From positions 1,612,001-1,676,000 of the forward strand of contig NZ_QRGP01000001.1 in NCBI RefSeq assembly GCF_003367235.1: a stretch of 64,000 nt of DNA, written 5' to 3'. The notes under the pieces were generated by a model that searched no databases, was not told the origin of the DNA, and saw only the letters and a program-made list of their open reading frames with translations. Position 1 is the stretch's first letter, and each line of letters opens with the position of its first letter. Positions 8,960 through 16,668 of the stretch are shown here, one piece after another. Both the position numbers and the translations under genes were made by a program. Origin of the DNA: Sphingorhabdus pulchriflava. Its GTDB lineage: Bacteria; Pseudomonadota; Alphaproteobacteria; Sphingomonadales; Sphingomonadaceae.

Positions 8960-10543
8960 TCAGAAGCGCAACGCCATCGCGCGCTTCACGCCCGGCAGGT
9001 TATGGATTGCTTCCAACGTGGCAGCAGGCACCGGTGTGTCGACCGAAAGCAACAGCACGGCAACGCCACCGGCTTCCTGACGACCGAGATGGAAGGTACC
9101 GATATTGATATCGGCTTCACCCAATGTGGTGCCCAGACGGCCAATGAAACCGGGCGCATCCTGATTGACAATATAGAGCATATTGCCTTCAAGATCGGCC
9201 TCAACCTTCACACCGAACAATTCGACCAGTCGCGGCGTACCATTGCTGAAAATGGTGCCAGCAACCGAACGTTCGCCAATGTCCGTCTTCACTGAAACGC
9301 GGACCAGCGTGTGGTAATCGCCTTCGCGATCATGGCGGACTTCGCGAATGTCGAAGCCGCGCTCTTTGGCCAAATAGGGCGCGTTGACCATATTCACAGC
9401 ATCCGAGAAACGGCGCATAAACCCGGCAAGTACGGCTGCAGTAATCGGTTTGATGTTGAGTTCAGCCGCCGCCCCTTCAACTTCGATGCTGATCTGGGTC
9501 AGGTCGCCGTGCTGCAACTGGCCGATCAGCGATCCGAGCTGCTGGGCCAGTGCCATATAGGGCTTCAGCTTGGGCGCTTCCTCAGCACTCAGGCTTGGCA
9601 TGTTGAGCGCGTTGGTGACACCGCCATTGACCAAATAGTCGGCCATCTGTTCGGCGACCTGCAACGCGACATTGACTTGTGCCTCGTTGGTCGATGCACC
9701 GAGGTGCGGAGTGCAGATGAAGTTGGGCGTGCCGAATAGCGGGCTATCCTTGGCCGGTTCGGTTTCGAACACGTCAAGCGCGGCGCCCGCGACATGGCCG
9801 CTGTCGAGTGCCTCCTTGAGCGCAGCCTCGTCCACCAGTCCGCCGCGCGCACAGTTGATGATGCGGACGCCTTTCTTGCACTTGGCGATGTTGGCAGCGG
9901 AGAGGATGTTGCGCGTTTGATCGGTCAGCGGCGTGTGCAGCGTGATGAAATCGGCCTTGGCGAAAAGCGTATCGAGATCGGCCTTTTCCACGCCCATTTC
10001 CACGGCGCGTTCGGGCGTCAGGAAGGGATCGAATGCAACCACCTTCATCTTGAGGCCCAGCGCGCGGCTGGCAACGATGCTGCCGATATTGCCGGCACCG
10101 ATCAAGCCGAGGGTCTTGCCGGTCACTTCGACGCCCATGAAATCATTTTTCGGCCATTTGCCGGCCTGTGTCTGCTCATTAGCTTCGGGAATTTGGCGGG
10201 CGAGCGCGAACATCAGCGCGATTGCATGTTCCGCAGTCGTGATCGAATTGCCGAACGGCGTATTCATCACCACGACACCCTTGGCCGAAGCCGCCGGAAT
10301 ATCGACATTGTCGACGCCGATACCAGCGCGACCGACGACCTTCAAATTGGTTGCTGCCTCGAGGATTTCTTTTGTGACTTTGCTTGAGCTACGAATAGCA
10401 AGGCCATCATATTGCCCAATAATTTCCTTGAGTTCGTCGGGTGTTTTGCCAGTGATTACATCGACATCGCAGCCACGCTCTTCAAAAATCTTGGCGGCGT
10501 TGGGATCCATCTTGTCAGAGATGAGTACGCGGGGTTTGGTCAT
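8960..10543 (-). CDS. serA: D-3-phosphoglycerate dehydrogenase
   Basis: 527 residues, long-form SerA: substrate/NAD domain with IGAGNIGS and the RSSSKV and CARGG motifs, then the intervening domain (~315-450), then a C-terminal ACT domain starting near NMLYIVNQDAPG. It oxidises 3-phosphoglycerate to 3-phosphohydroxypyruvate, first step of serine synthesis in the cytosol; the ACT domain usually senses serine. AAGGA 8 nt upstream supports the ATG. It follows serC, separated by a palindromic repeat element. Confidence 0.97.
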   Translation of the reverse strand: MTKPRVLISDKMDPNAAKIFEERGCDVDVITGKTPDELKEIIGQYDGLAIRSSSKVTKEILEAATNLKVVGRAGIGVDNVDIPAASAKGVVVMNTPFGNSITTAEHAIALMFALARQIPEANEQTQAGKWPKNDFMGVEVTGKTLGLIGAGNIGSIVASRALGLKMKVVAFDPFLTPERAVEMGVEKADLDTLFAKADFITLHTPLTDQTRNILSAANIAKCKKGVRIINCARGGLVDEAALKEALDSGHVAGAALDVFETEPAKDSPLFGTPNFICTPHLGASTNEAQVNVALQVAEQMADYLVNGGVTNALNMPSLSAEEAPKLKPYMALAQQLGSLIGQLQHGDLTQISIEVEGAAAELNIKPITAAVLAGFMRRFSDAVNMVNAPYLAKERGFDIREVRHDREGDYHTLVRVSVKTDIGERSVAGTIFSNGTPRLVELFGVKVEADLEGNMLYIVNQDAPGFIGRLGTTLGEADINIGTFHLGRQEAGGVAVLLLSVDTPVPAATLEAIHNLPGVKRAMALRF

Positions 10544-10559
10544 TATTTTATCCTTGAAA

Positions 10560-10646
10560 CGTCGCCCCAGCGAAGGTTGGGGCCGTTAGAGAAATTCTAT
10601 TGGTTTTGGCAAACCGATTGCGGCCCCTGCCTGCGCAGGGGCAACG
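10560..10646. repeat. REP-like palindromic element, copy A (between serC and serA)
   Basis: Outer arms of 26 nt at 10560-10585 and 10621-10646 are inverted copies with about 21/26 identity (CGTCGCCCCAGCG... versus ...GCAGGGGCAACG). Inside is a smaller GGTTT...AAACC inverted repeat. The architecture matches copies at 14438-14527 and 55262-55351. It fills almost the whole serC-serA gap, starting 2 nt after the serC stop. It contains no gene. Confidence 0.85.
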
Positions 10647-10648
10647 CA

Positions 10649-11770
10649 TCACGAGTTCAGCGTTTCAAAAGCCCAGTCGAGCCACGGCCCGAGCGCTTCA
10701 ATATCGGCGGTATCCACCGTTGCGCCGCACCAGATACGCAGGCCCGGCGGGGCGTCGCGATATCCGGCGATGTCATAAGCCGCGCCTTCGGCCTCTAGCA
10801 GGCCAGCGAATTTCTTGATGAAATCCGCATCGGCGCCTTCAACCGACAGACAGACGCTGGTTTTCGAACGGATGCCGCTGTCAGCTGCCAGATGGCTGAG
10901 CCAGGCGCGTTCGGCGACAATCTTGTCGAGGGCATGGGCGTTTGCATTGCTACGTGCCTGCAGACCCGAAAGTCCGCCGAGTTCCTTGGCCCATTCGAGG
11001 GCGAAAATGGCATCTTCAACTGCGAGCATCGACGGTGTGTTGATGGTTTCGCCCTTGAACACGCCTTCTGCCAGCGCGCCCTTTGACATCAGGCGGAAAA
11101 CCTTGGGCAGCGGCCAAGCGGGCGTATATTCCTCAAGGCGCTGGACAGCGCGAGGGCCTAGGATCAGCACGCCATGCGCACCCTCCCCGCCCAGCACTTT
11201 CTGCCAGCTGAAGGTCGCAACGTCGATCTTGTTCCACGGAATGTCGTAAGCAAAAACCGCGCTGGTAGCATCGGCAAAGGACAGGCCTTCGCGATCATCG
11301 GGGATCCATTCGCCGTCAGGCACGCGCACACCGCTGGTGGTGCCATTCCAGGTGAAGAGGACGTCGTCCGCCCAGTCGACCTTATCGAGATCGGGCAGTT
11401 GGCCATAATCGGCGCGGTGCACCTTGGGCTCCAGCTTCAATTGCTTGACTGCGTCGGTAACCCAGCCCTCGCCAAAACTTTCCCACGCGAGTGCGGTTAC
11501 GCCGCGTGCACCGAGCATCGTCCACATCGCCATTTCAAACGCGCCTGTGTCCGAACCGGGTACGATACCGATACGGTGCGTGTCGGGAAGCTGCAGCACT
11601 TCACGCATCAGGTCGATGCAATATTGCAGGCGCGACTTGCCGATCTTGGCACGATGCGAACGGCCGAGCGATTCGGTATTCAGTTTTTCGGGAGCCCAGC
11701 CCGGCGGCTTTGCGCAGGGACCAGAGGAAAAATAGGGGCGCGCCGGTTTGGCGGCAGGTTTACTCGTCAT
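10649..11770 (-). CDS. serC: Phosphoserine aminotransferase
   Basis: 373 residues, PLP-dependent class V aminotransferase. Visible signatures are FSSGPCAKPPGW at the N-terminus, the SLGRSHR motif, TWNGTTSGVRVP and the PLP lysine in FSWQKVLGGEGAHG. It converts 3-phosphohydroxypyruvate and glutamate to phosphoserine, and can serve PLP synthesis. Length is that of the alphaproteobacterial subgroup. AAGGAGAG upstream of the ATG is a good ribosome-binding site. First gene of the serC-serA-hisZ run. Confidence 0.97.
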   Translation of the reverse strand: MTSKPAAKPARPYFSSGPCAKPPGWAPEKLNTESLGRSHRAKIGKSRLQYCIDLMREVLQLPDTHRIGIVPGSDTGAFEMAMWTMLGARGVTALAWESFGEGWVTDAVKQLKLEPKVHRADYGQLPDLDKVDWADDVLFTWNGTTSGVRVPDGEWIPDDREGLSFADATSAVFAYDIPWNKIDVATFSWQKVLGGEGAHGVLILGPRAVQRLEEYTPAWPLPKVFRLMSKGALAEGVFKGETINTPSMLAVEDAIFALEWAKELGGLSGLQARSNANAHALDKIVAERAWLSHLAADSGIRSKTSVCLSVEGADADFIKKFAGLLEAEGAAYDIAGYRDAPPGLRIWCGATVDTADIEALGPWLDWAFETLNS

Positions 11771-11862
11771 GTCATTCTCTCCTTGCAGAGAGCTCGCGCG
11801 GCGTTGGGACCGCGTGGCCCGGAGCCGCGTTTAGGCGCAGCCCCGGGAATGTCAACGACTGT

Positions 11863-12177
11863 TTAGTAGCCCGGCTTGCGGAACAACACTTCGCCGCGAC
11901 GCGAAACGTAGAGTTTTTCTAGGCTTACCGGGTGGAAATAGGCCTCGACACGGTCACCTTCGGGCGTCGTCCCATAAACCTCATAGCAACCGCCATCGAC
12001 CTTGGATTTGCGGACGGTCCAGCCCTCCTTCACCAGTTTGGCCTTGAGAACATCCTGTGTCTTCCAGCCCGATTGCGGACCGGCCTGGCATTTGATCGCA
12101 CCGGTCGCAGAAGCGGGGGAGGACGGCAACACGGCAATGGCAGCGGCAGCTATAGCGAGAGGGATCAGTTTACGCAT
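11863..12177 (-). CDS. Small periplasmic PepSY-domain protein
   Basis: 104 residues: signal peptide (to about ASA, residue 24), then one PepSY-like domain with KLVKEGWTVRKSKVDGGCYEVYGTTPEG style pattern broken by two cysteines, and a final VLFRKPGY. PepSY domains are often found with membrane reductases or proteases. The ATG follows AAGGAG at 7 nt and lies 2 nt after the stop of the MsrQ-like gene, so the pair is an operon. A TTG two codons earlier is less likely as start. Confidence 0.8.
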   Translation of the reverse strand: MRKLIPLAIAAAAIAVLPSSPASATGAIKCQAGPQSGWKTQDVLKAKLVKEGWTVRKSKVDGGCYEVYGTTPEGDRVEAYFHPVSLEKLYVSRRGEVLFRKPGY

Positions 12178-12179
12178 GT

Positions 12180-12770
12180 TCAAACTCCTTGGGGTTTCAT
12201 TTGGGAGAGGGGTTTCTTGATGAAGCGGGCGAGCAGCAAAAGCCCGAGCGGAACAAAATGGGCGAGCGCCCCCGCATAGCTATTATGCACCCAGATCCAG
12301 TGCAGCAGCGTCAGCAACGCTGCCGGATAAACGAGTCGCTGCAGCCGTTTCCATGCCGCGCGCAACCGACGCATAGATGCGTCATTGCTGGTCAGCGCGA
12401 GCGGTAGCATCAGCGCGAAAGCCGCCCAACCTGTCCAGATTCCAGGTGCAAGCCATTCGGCGAGGATATCGTCGAGATTGCCCATATCGATCAGGTAAAA
12501 AAGCAGATGCAGCACGGCATAGGAGAAAGCCGCAACGCCAATGGCCCTGCGCCGCACCACGAGCCAGTTCAACCAGCCCTTCGGGCCCAGAATCGACAAC
12601 AGCGGGCTCAGCACCATCGCCAAAATCATCAGCCGAGCCGACCATTCTCCCGTCGGGTGCAACATGTCCATGCTGTCGATCCGGCCTTGCCACCAGCCGA
12701 AAACCAGCAGGATAGCCGGGATGGAGAGCAGAAACCAGAAAGCAGGCTTATTATTGAGAATCATTCGCAT
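12180..12770 (-). CDS. MsrQ-like / ferric reductase-like transmembrane heme protein
   Basis: About 196 residues with five to six membrane segments and conserved His residues in YAVLHLLFY and LLHWIWVHN, typical of the YedZ/MsrQ branch of the ferric reductase transmembrane family, which carries b hemes and passes electrons across the inner membrane. MsrQ normally partners the molybdoenzyme MsrP, but no msrP is adjacent; a PepSY protein follows instead. Start is uncertain: ATG codons at 12770 or 12764 precede the first helix, and a TTG at 12806 is possible. A Fur-like box overlaps both ATGs. Confidence 0.8.
   Translation of the reverse strand: MRMILNNKPAFWFLLSIPAILLVFGWWQGRIDSMDMLHPTGEWSARLMILAMVLSPLLSILGPKGWLNWLVVRRRAIGVAAFSYAVLHLLFYLIDMGNLDDILAEWLAPGIWTGWAAFALMLPLALTSNDASMRRLRAAWKRLQRLVYPAALLTLLHWIWVHNSYAGALAHFVPLGLLLLARFIKKPLSQMKPQGV
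12755..12769. promoter_or_regulatory. Fur-like box at the start of the MsrQ-like gene
   Basis: TGAGAAT-C-ATTCGCA fits the 7-1-7 Fur consensus TGATAAT-N-ATTATCA at 11 of 14 positions and is itself almost a perfect inverted repeat (TGMGAAT/ATTCKCA). It covers the first codons of the MsrQ-like gene, so Fur binding would block early elongation or an upstream promoter. Recognition by Fur is inferred from the consensus only. Confidence 0.45.
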
Positions 12771-12858
12771 TAATTGTCCGGTAGCCGCGTCTCGATTTGC
12801 GGTCAACCGTTTGCGCCATTTACCGCCTGTTAACCATCCTGCTTACATTTTATTACAC

Positions 12859-13509
12859 ATGGTACGCAGCGTATCCGCCTTGCTCCTCGCCCTACTGGTC
12901 ACCGCTTGCGGCGGGCGTTCGGATCGCGAGGTGGTGCGCCGCGATAATGATGTGTTCAGCAGCCAGCCGACGCGGCAGTGCCTGACAACATTGAAATCGG
13001 CAAATGTCCGTTTCACGCCCCTGCCCAATCAGAGCTTTTCGGGCGGATGTCAGACAATCGATACTGTGAAACTGATGTCATTTGGCACCGACACAACCAA
13101 TCTCGGCCCGATGACCTGCCCGCTCGCGGCCAACTTTACCGCATGGGCCAAACACGCCGTTGCGCCCGCAGCCAAAGCCTATCTGGGCAGCGAAGTCGTC
13201 CGCATCGAAACCATGGGCACCTATAATTGCCGCAACATCAATGGCGGGCGCAGCGGGCGGTTATCGCAGCATGCCTTCGGCAACGCCGTAGATGTCTCCG
13301 CTTTTATCCTCAAAGATGGGCGTCGCATTTCGGTATTGAGTGGCTGGAATGGCAAGCCCGATGAACGCGCCTTTCTGCGCCGCCTGCACCAGTCGGCCTG
13401 CAAGCGTTTCGGCACCGTTTTGGGTCCGGATTACAACGCCGCGCATGCCAATCATCTCCATTTCGACATGGGGAAATCGATGAAGGATGGCAGCGCCTAT
13501 TGTCGCTGA
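12859..13509 (+). CDS. Extensin-like family lipoprotein
   Basis: 216 residues. Leader LLLALLVTACGG is a lipobox. The body matches the bacterial extensin-like C-terminal domain: GSY-like TYNCRNI, LSQHAFGNAVDVSAF, FLRRLHQSACKRF, VLGPDYNAAHANHLHFD. The SxHxxGxAxD and final HxH resemble metal-binding residues of LAS-type (D-Ala-D-Ala carboxypeptidase-like) folds, suggesting a cell-wall role, which is unproven for this family. Translation from this ATG gives the lipobox; longer upstream frames overlap the divergent MsrQ-like gene. Confidence 0.85.
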   Translation: MVRSVSALLLALLVTACGGRSDREVVRRDNDVFSSQPTRQCLTTLKSANVRFTPLPNQSFSGGCQTIDTVKLMSFGTDTTNLGPMTCPLAANFTAWAKHAVAPAAKAYLGSEVVRIETMGTYNCRNINGGRSGRLSQHAFGNAVDVSAFILKDGRRISVLSGWNGKPDERAFLRRLHQSACKRFGTVLGPDYNAAHANHLHFDMGKSMKDGSAYCR

Positions 13510-13547
13510 GGGGTGGATATTCACACCCAATCGTCTATCAGGCGGGC

Positions 13548-14423
13548 ATGACACAAAAAGACTTGAAAGACCGTCGCTTCTACAAAGCGAAACAAGAAGC
13601 CAAATTTGCCAAGGACCTGACTCCCCAGACCCTTCAAACACAGAGCAAATCCTATAAACTCGCATTTCAGGACAATGAATTCCTTCTCCGCGAGGAATTG
13701 CGCCCGGTGCGCTTCCAGCTCGAACTGCTCAAACCCGAAATGCTGCTCGACGAAGCCAAGGTCGCCTCTACGCTTGTTGTTTATGGTTCGGCGCGCATCC
13801 CTTCGCCCGACAAAGCCGACGCGCTGTTGGCTGCCGCAACCGATGATCGCAGCCGGACAATTGCCGAGCGGCTGAAGGCCAATTCGCATTATTATGACGA
13901 GGCTCGCAAACTGGGCCAGCTGGCAAGCAGCTGCGGTATCAAGGACGAACATGGCAATCGCCATTTTGTCGTCTGCTCCGGCGGTGGTCCGTCGATCATG
14001 GAAGCGGCCAATCGCGGCGCTCGGGATGTGGGGGCTGATACGATCGGCCTCAATATCGTGCTGCCCCACGAACAGGCGCCGAACGAATATGTTACCCCGG
14101 ACCTGAGTTTTCAGTTCCACTATTTCGCGCTGCGCAAGATGCACTTCCTCCTCCGCGCCCGCGCGGTTGCAGTGTTTCCCGGCGGCTTCGGGACCTTCGA
14201 TGAATTTTTCGAACTGCTGACACTCGTTCAGACCGGCAAGATCGAACCGATGCCGATCCTACTGTTCGGCAAGGCATTCTGGGAGCGTGTAATCAACTTT
14301 GAGGAACTGATGCTTGAAGGCGTTATCAGCCCCAAGGACCTCGATCTGTTTCAGTTTGTCGAAACCGCAGAAGACGCCTGGCGCGAAATATCGATCTTCT
14401 ACGAGCTTGAGGCTTGTGATTGA
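13548..14423 (+). CDS. LOG/TIGR00730 family Rossmann-fold protein
   Basis: 291 residues. The SGGGPSIMEAANRGA and PGGFGTFDEFFE motifs (PGGxGTxxE) define the LOG family, whose tested members are cytokinin-activating phosphoribohydrolases or nucleotide 5'-monophosphate nucleosidases. The ~80-residue N-terminal extension (KQEAKFAKDLTPQTL) marks the longer bacterial subgroup with less certain activity. ATG at MTQKDLKD follows GGCGGG. It is followed by palindromic element B. Confidence 0.85.
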   Translation: MTQKDLKDRRFYKAKQEAKFAKDLTPQTLQTQSKSYKLAFQDNEFLLREELRPVRFQLELLKPEMLLDEAKVASTLVVYGSARIPSPDKADALLAAATDDRSRTIAERLKANSHYYDEARKLGQLASSCGIKDEHGNRHFVVCSGGGPSIMEAANRGARDVGADTIGLNIVLPHEQAPNEYVTPDLSFQFHYFALRKMHFLLRARAVAVFPGGFGTFDEFFELLTLVQTGKIEPMPILLFGKAFWERVINFEELMLEGVISPKDLDLFQFVETAEDAWREISIFYELEACD

Positions 14424-14437
14424 TGGTTGAATGACAC

Positions 14438-14527
14438 CGTCACCCCGGCAAAGGCCGGGGTCGCAGTCGGTTTATGTAACACTGATGGGATAAACCGCCA
14501 ACGGCCCCGGCCTTTGCCGGGGTGACG
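14438..14527. repeat. REP-like palindromic element, copy B
   Basis: Outer arms 14438-14463 and 14502-14527 match in inverted orientation at 25/26 bases (CGTCACCCCGGCAAAGGCCG...). Each arm is itself a small palindrome (CCCCGGC/GCCGGGG). An inner inverted repeat CGGTTTAT (14468) / ATAAACCG (14490) completes the two-layer structure. It lies between the convergent LOG and cytochrome c genes and may act as a terminator for both. Confidence 0.9.
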
Positions 14528-14535
14528 TTTGCCGA

Positions 14536-14970
14536 TTACTTCTGCTCTTTGAGCCAGGCGATCAGCGCCTTGCGTTCTTCGGCATCATTGATGCCCGCAA
14601 AGGCCATCTTGGTGCCTGGAACAACCTTGCGCGGATTTTCGAGATAGGCGTCAAGTGTCGCCTCGTCCCAGTTACCACCCTTGGTCTTCATCGCGGTTGA
14701 ATAAGCGAAGCCTTCAACCGAAGCGATGGCCTTGCCAACGATGCCATGCAGGTTGGGGCCAACGCCGTTGGGCGCGCCCTTTTCTACTTTGTGGCATGCT
14801 GCACATTTGGCGAAGCTTTTCTCGCCCGAAATTTCCGCCGTCGCAGCGGGGGCTGCTTCGTTGGTTTCGGTAGTGGTCACTGCATCCACTGCGGGCGTTT
14901 CACTCTGCTCGGCGCCACCGCAAGCTGCCAGCGCGAACAGCGCCGGGGCAATCAACACAAATTTGCGCAT
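14536..14970 (-). CDS. Lipoprotein cytochrome c, class I
   Basis: 144 residues. Lipobox LAAC (Cys17) is followed by an Ala/Thr/Glu-rich linker, then a class I cytochrome c domain: heme motif C56-AACH60, distal ligand Met in PGTKMAFAG and a C-terminal helix ERKALIAWLKEQ. It should be an outer-face electron carrier tethered to the membrane. It lies 17 nt behind a second cytochrome c gene, in the same orientation, and is likely cotranscribed. Confidence 0.9.
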   Translation of the reverse strand: MRKFVLIAPALFALAACGGAEQSETPAVDAVTTTETNEAAPAATAEISGEKSFAKCAACHKVEKGAPNGVGPNLHGIVGKAIASVEGFAYSTAMKTKGGNWDEATLDAYLENPRKVVPGTKMAFAGINDAEERKALIAWLKEQK

Positions 14971-14987
14971 AATTTTAGCTCCCTGAT

Positions 14988-15626
14988 TTACTTGGCTGGA
15001 GCGGCTGCGGCCTCCTTGGCGGCATCAGCCGGTGCGGCAGCAGCCGCTTCTCCACCTTCTGCCTGTGCAGCGCCTTCGGCAGGCGCGGCTTCAGCAGCAG
15101 GAGCCGCGGGTAGCGGCAGATTCGAGCCCTGCGCGTTGAGATAAAGCAATAAAGCAGCACGCTCTTCAGGATTGCCAAGACCGGCAAAGCTCATCTTGGT
15201 GCCTGGCGCATATTTTTTCGGGTTAGCCAGCCATTTATCCATGCCTTCCCAATCCCAGTTACCCGGAACACTCTTTAACGCATCCGAGTAAGCAAAGCCG
15301 GGTACGTGTCCATGCGCTTTGCCCATGGCGGCATAAAGGTTAGGACCAACGCCATTGGCACCGCCTTGGTTGATCGTGTGGCACGCTGTGCATTTCTTGA
15401 AAATGGCTTCGCCCTTGGCGATGTCGGCGCTGGCCAGCAATGTGGCGAGCGGAACGGCCGCAGCGGCACCGCCACCTCCGCTTTCAACACCCTGGATGAC
15501 ATAGCCTTGCTTGCCTTCACCCGGCACTTCACCGTGGATCACTTTTCCGAAAAGGATCGACGAACCGAGTGCGACAATGCCCGCAGCCAAAACCCAGCCA
15601 GCGATGGTGTTATTGCGATCGACCAT
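14988..15626 (-). CDS. Membrane-anchored cytochrome c (CycM type)
   Basis: 212 residues. An N-terminal uncleaved helix (IAGWVLAAGIVALGSSILF) anchors a periplasmic class I cytochrome domain with C79-TACH83 and Met in PGTKMSFAG. CycM-type proteins carry electrons from the bc1 complex to aa3 oxidase in alphaproteobacteria. The last ~50 residues are an Ala/Pro/Glu-rich tail beyond the heme domain, probably disordered. Upstream gene of the two-cytochrome pair. Confidence 0.9.
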   Translation of the reverse strand: MVDRNNTIAGWVLAAGIVALGSSILFGKVIHGEVPGEGKQGYVIQGVESGGGGAAAAVPLATLLASADIAKGEAIFKKCTACHTINQGGANGVGPNLYAAMGKAHGHVPGFAYSDALKSVPGNWDWEGMDKWLANPKKYAPGTKMSFAGLGNPEERAALLLYLNAQGSNLPLPAAPAAEAAPAEGAAQAEGGEAAAAAPADAAKEAAAAPAK

Positions 15627-15774
15627 GATAAAAGCCCTGATTCATACGTTGTGAGCCGGTTGAGTGCGGCTCCGGTTGATTCCCCACGCTCCTCTAGTCT
15701 GGCTGCTTGGGTGGTGCAATAGGCCAAATCCTGCTTGCTAGCGCCTTTTCGCTAGCCTATCGGCCAGCCCCACT

Positions 15775-16668
15775 ATGGAGAGCTTCCCAAAGAGCGCCCT
15801 CGCCCGTGTCGAGGAAATGACCAAGGTCGCAGCTGCAAACCCCGCACGTGCGGTTTCCTTTCAGGGTGCGCCAGGGGCGAACTCGCATCTGGCTGCGCTT
15901 GAAATCGACCCGGAGTGCCTTCCAGTCCCCTGCTTTTCGTTCGAGGACGCGATTGATGCGGTGAAAGAAGGCAGAGCGGCGCGGGCAGTGATTCCGATCG
16001 AAAATTCGCTGCATGGGCGTGTGGCGGATATACATTTCCTGCTGCCTGAAAGCGGATTGTCGATAATCGGCGAGCATTTCATGCGTATCCGCCATTGTTT
16101 GATGGCAAAGCATGCAGATGCCAAACTGACGACCGCAATGAGCCACCCCCAAGCCCTTGGCCAATGCCGCCATTATCTGCGCGCCAAGGGCATTACGCCA
16201 ATCGCCTATGCCGACACCGCCGCTGCGGCAGCTTTTGTGGCAGATAGCGACGACGAGGGCGCCGCTGCCGTCGCCCCACCGATCGCTGCTGGCATATATG
16301 GGCTGGAGATGATTCAGGAAGGTATTGAGGATGATGACCGCAATACCACACGGTTCGTCGTGCTTTCCCGCGAGCCTGTGGCTCCAAATGAAGACGATGG
16401 CTCCCTGATGACGACCTTTATCTTCGAGGTGAAGAACATCCCAGCCGCACTCTATAAGGCAATGGGCGGTTTTGCGACAAATGGCGTTAACATGACCAAG
16501 CTCGAAAGCTATCAGAACGGTGCGAGCTTCGCGGCAACCGAATTCTTCGCCGATATCGAGGGAGCACCGGGCAACCCTGCGGTCGACCGCGCGCTCGAAG
16601 AATTGGCTTTCCACTGCAACAAGGTACGCCTGCTGGGCACCTACAAGCAGGAACGCAAACGGGGTTAG
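15775..16668 (+). CDS. pheA: Prephenate dehydratase
   Basis: 297 residues. The N-terminal catalytic domain has VSFQGAPGANSH, PIENSLHGRV and the DRNTTRF motif whose Thr is catalytic. The C-terminal ACT domain carries ESYQNGASFAATEF in the place of the phenylalanine-binding ESRP segment. It converts prephenate to phenylpyruvate; phenylalanine inhibition is expected. There is no chorismate mutase domain. The first ~20 residues precede the family core; ATG at 15817 is an alternative start. Stop overlaps the convergent desaturase stop by 4 nt. Confidence 0.93.
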   Translation: MESFPKSALARVEEMTKVAAANPARAVSFQGAPGANSHLAALEIDPECLPVPCFSFEDAIDAVKEGRAARAVIPIENSLHGRVADIHFLLPESGLSIIGEHFMRIRHCLMAKHADAKLTTAMSHPQALGQCRHYLRAKGITPIAYADTAAAAAFVADSDDEGAAAVAPPIAAGIYGLEMIQEGIEDDDRNTTRFVVLSREPVAPNEDDGSLMTTFIFEVKNIPAALYKAMGGFATNGVNMTKLESYQNGASFAATEFFADIEGAPGNPAVDRALEELAFHCNKVRLLGTYKQERKRG

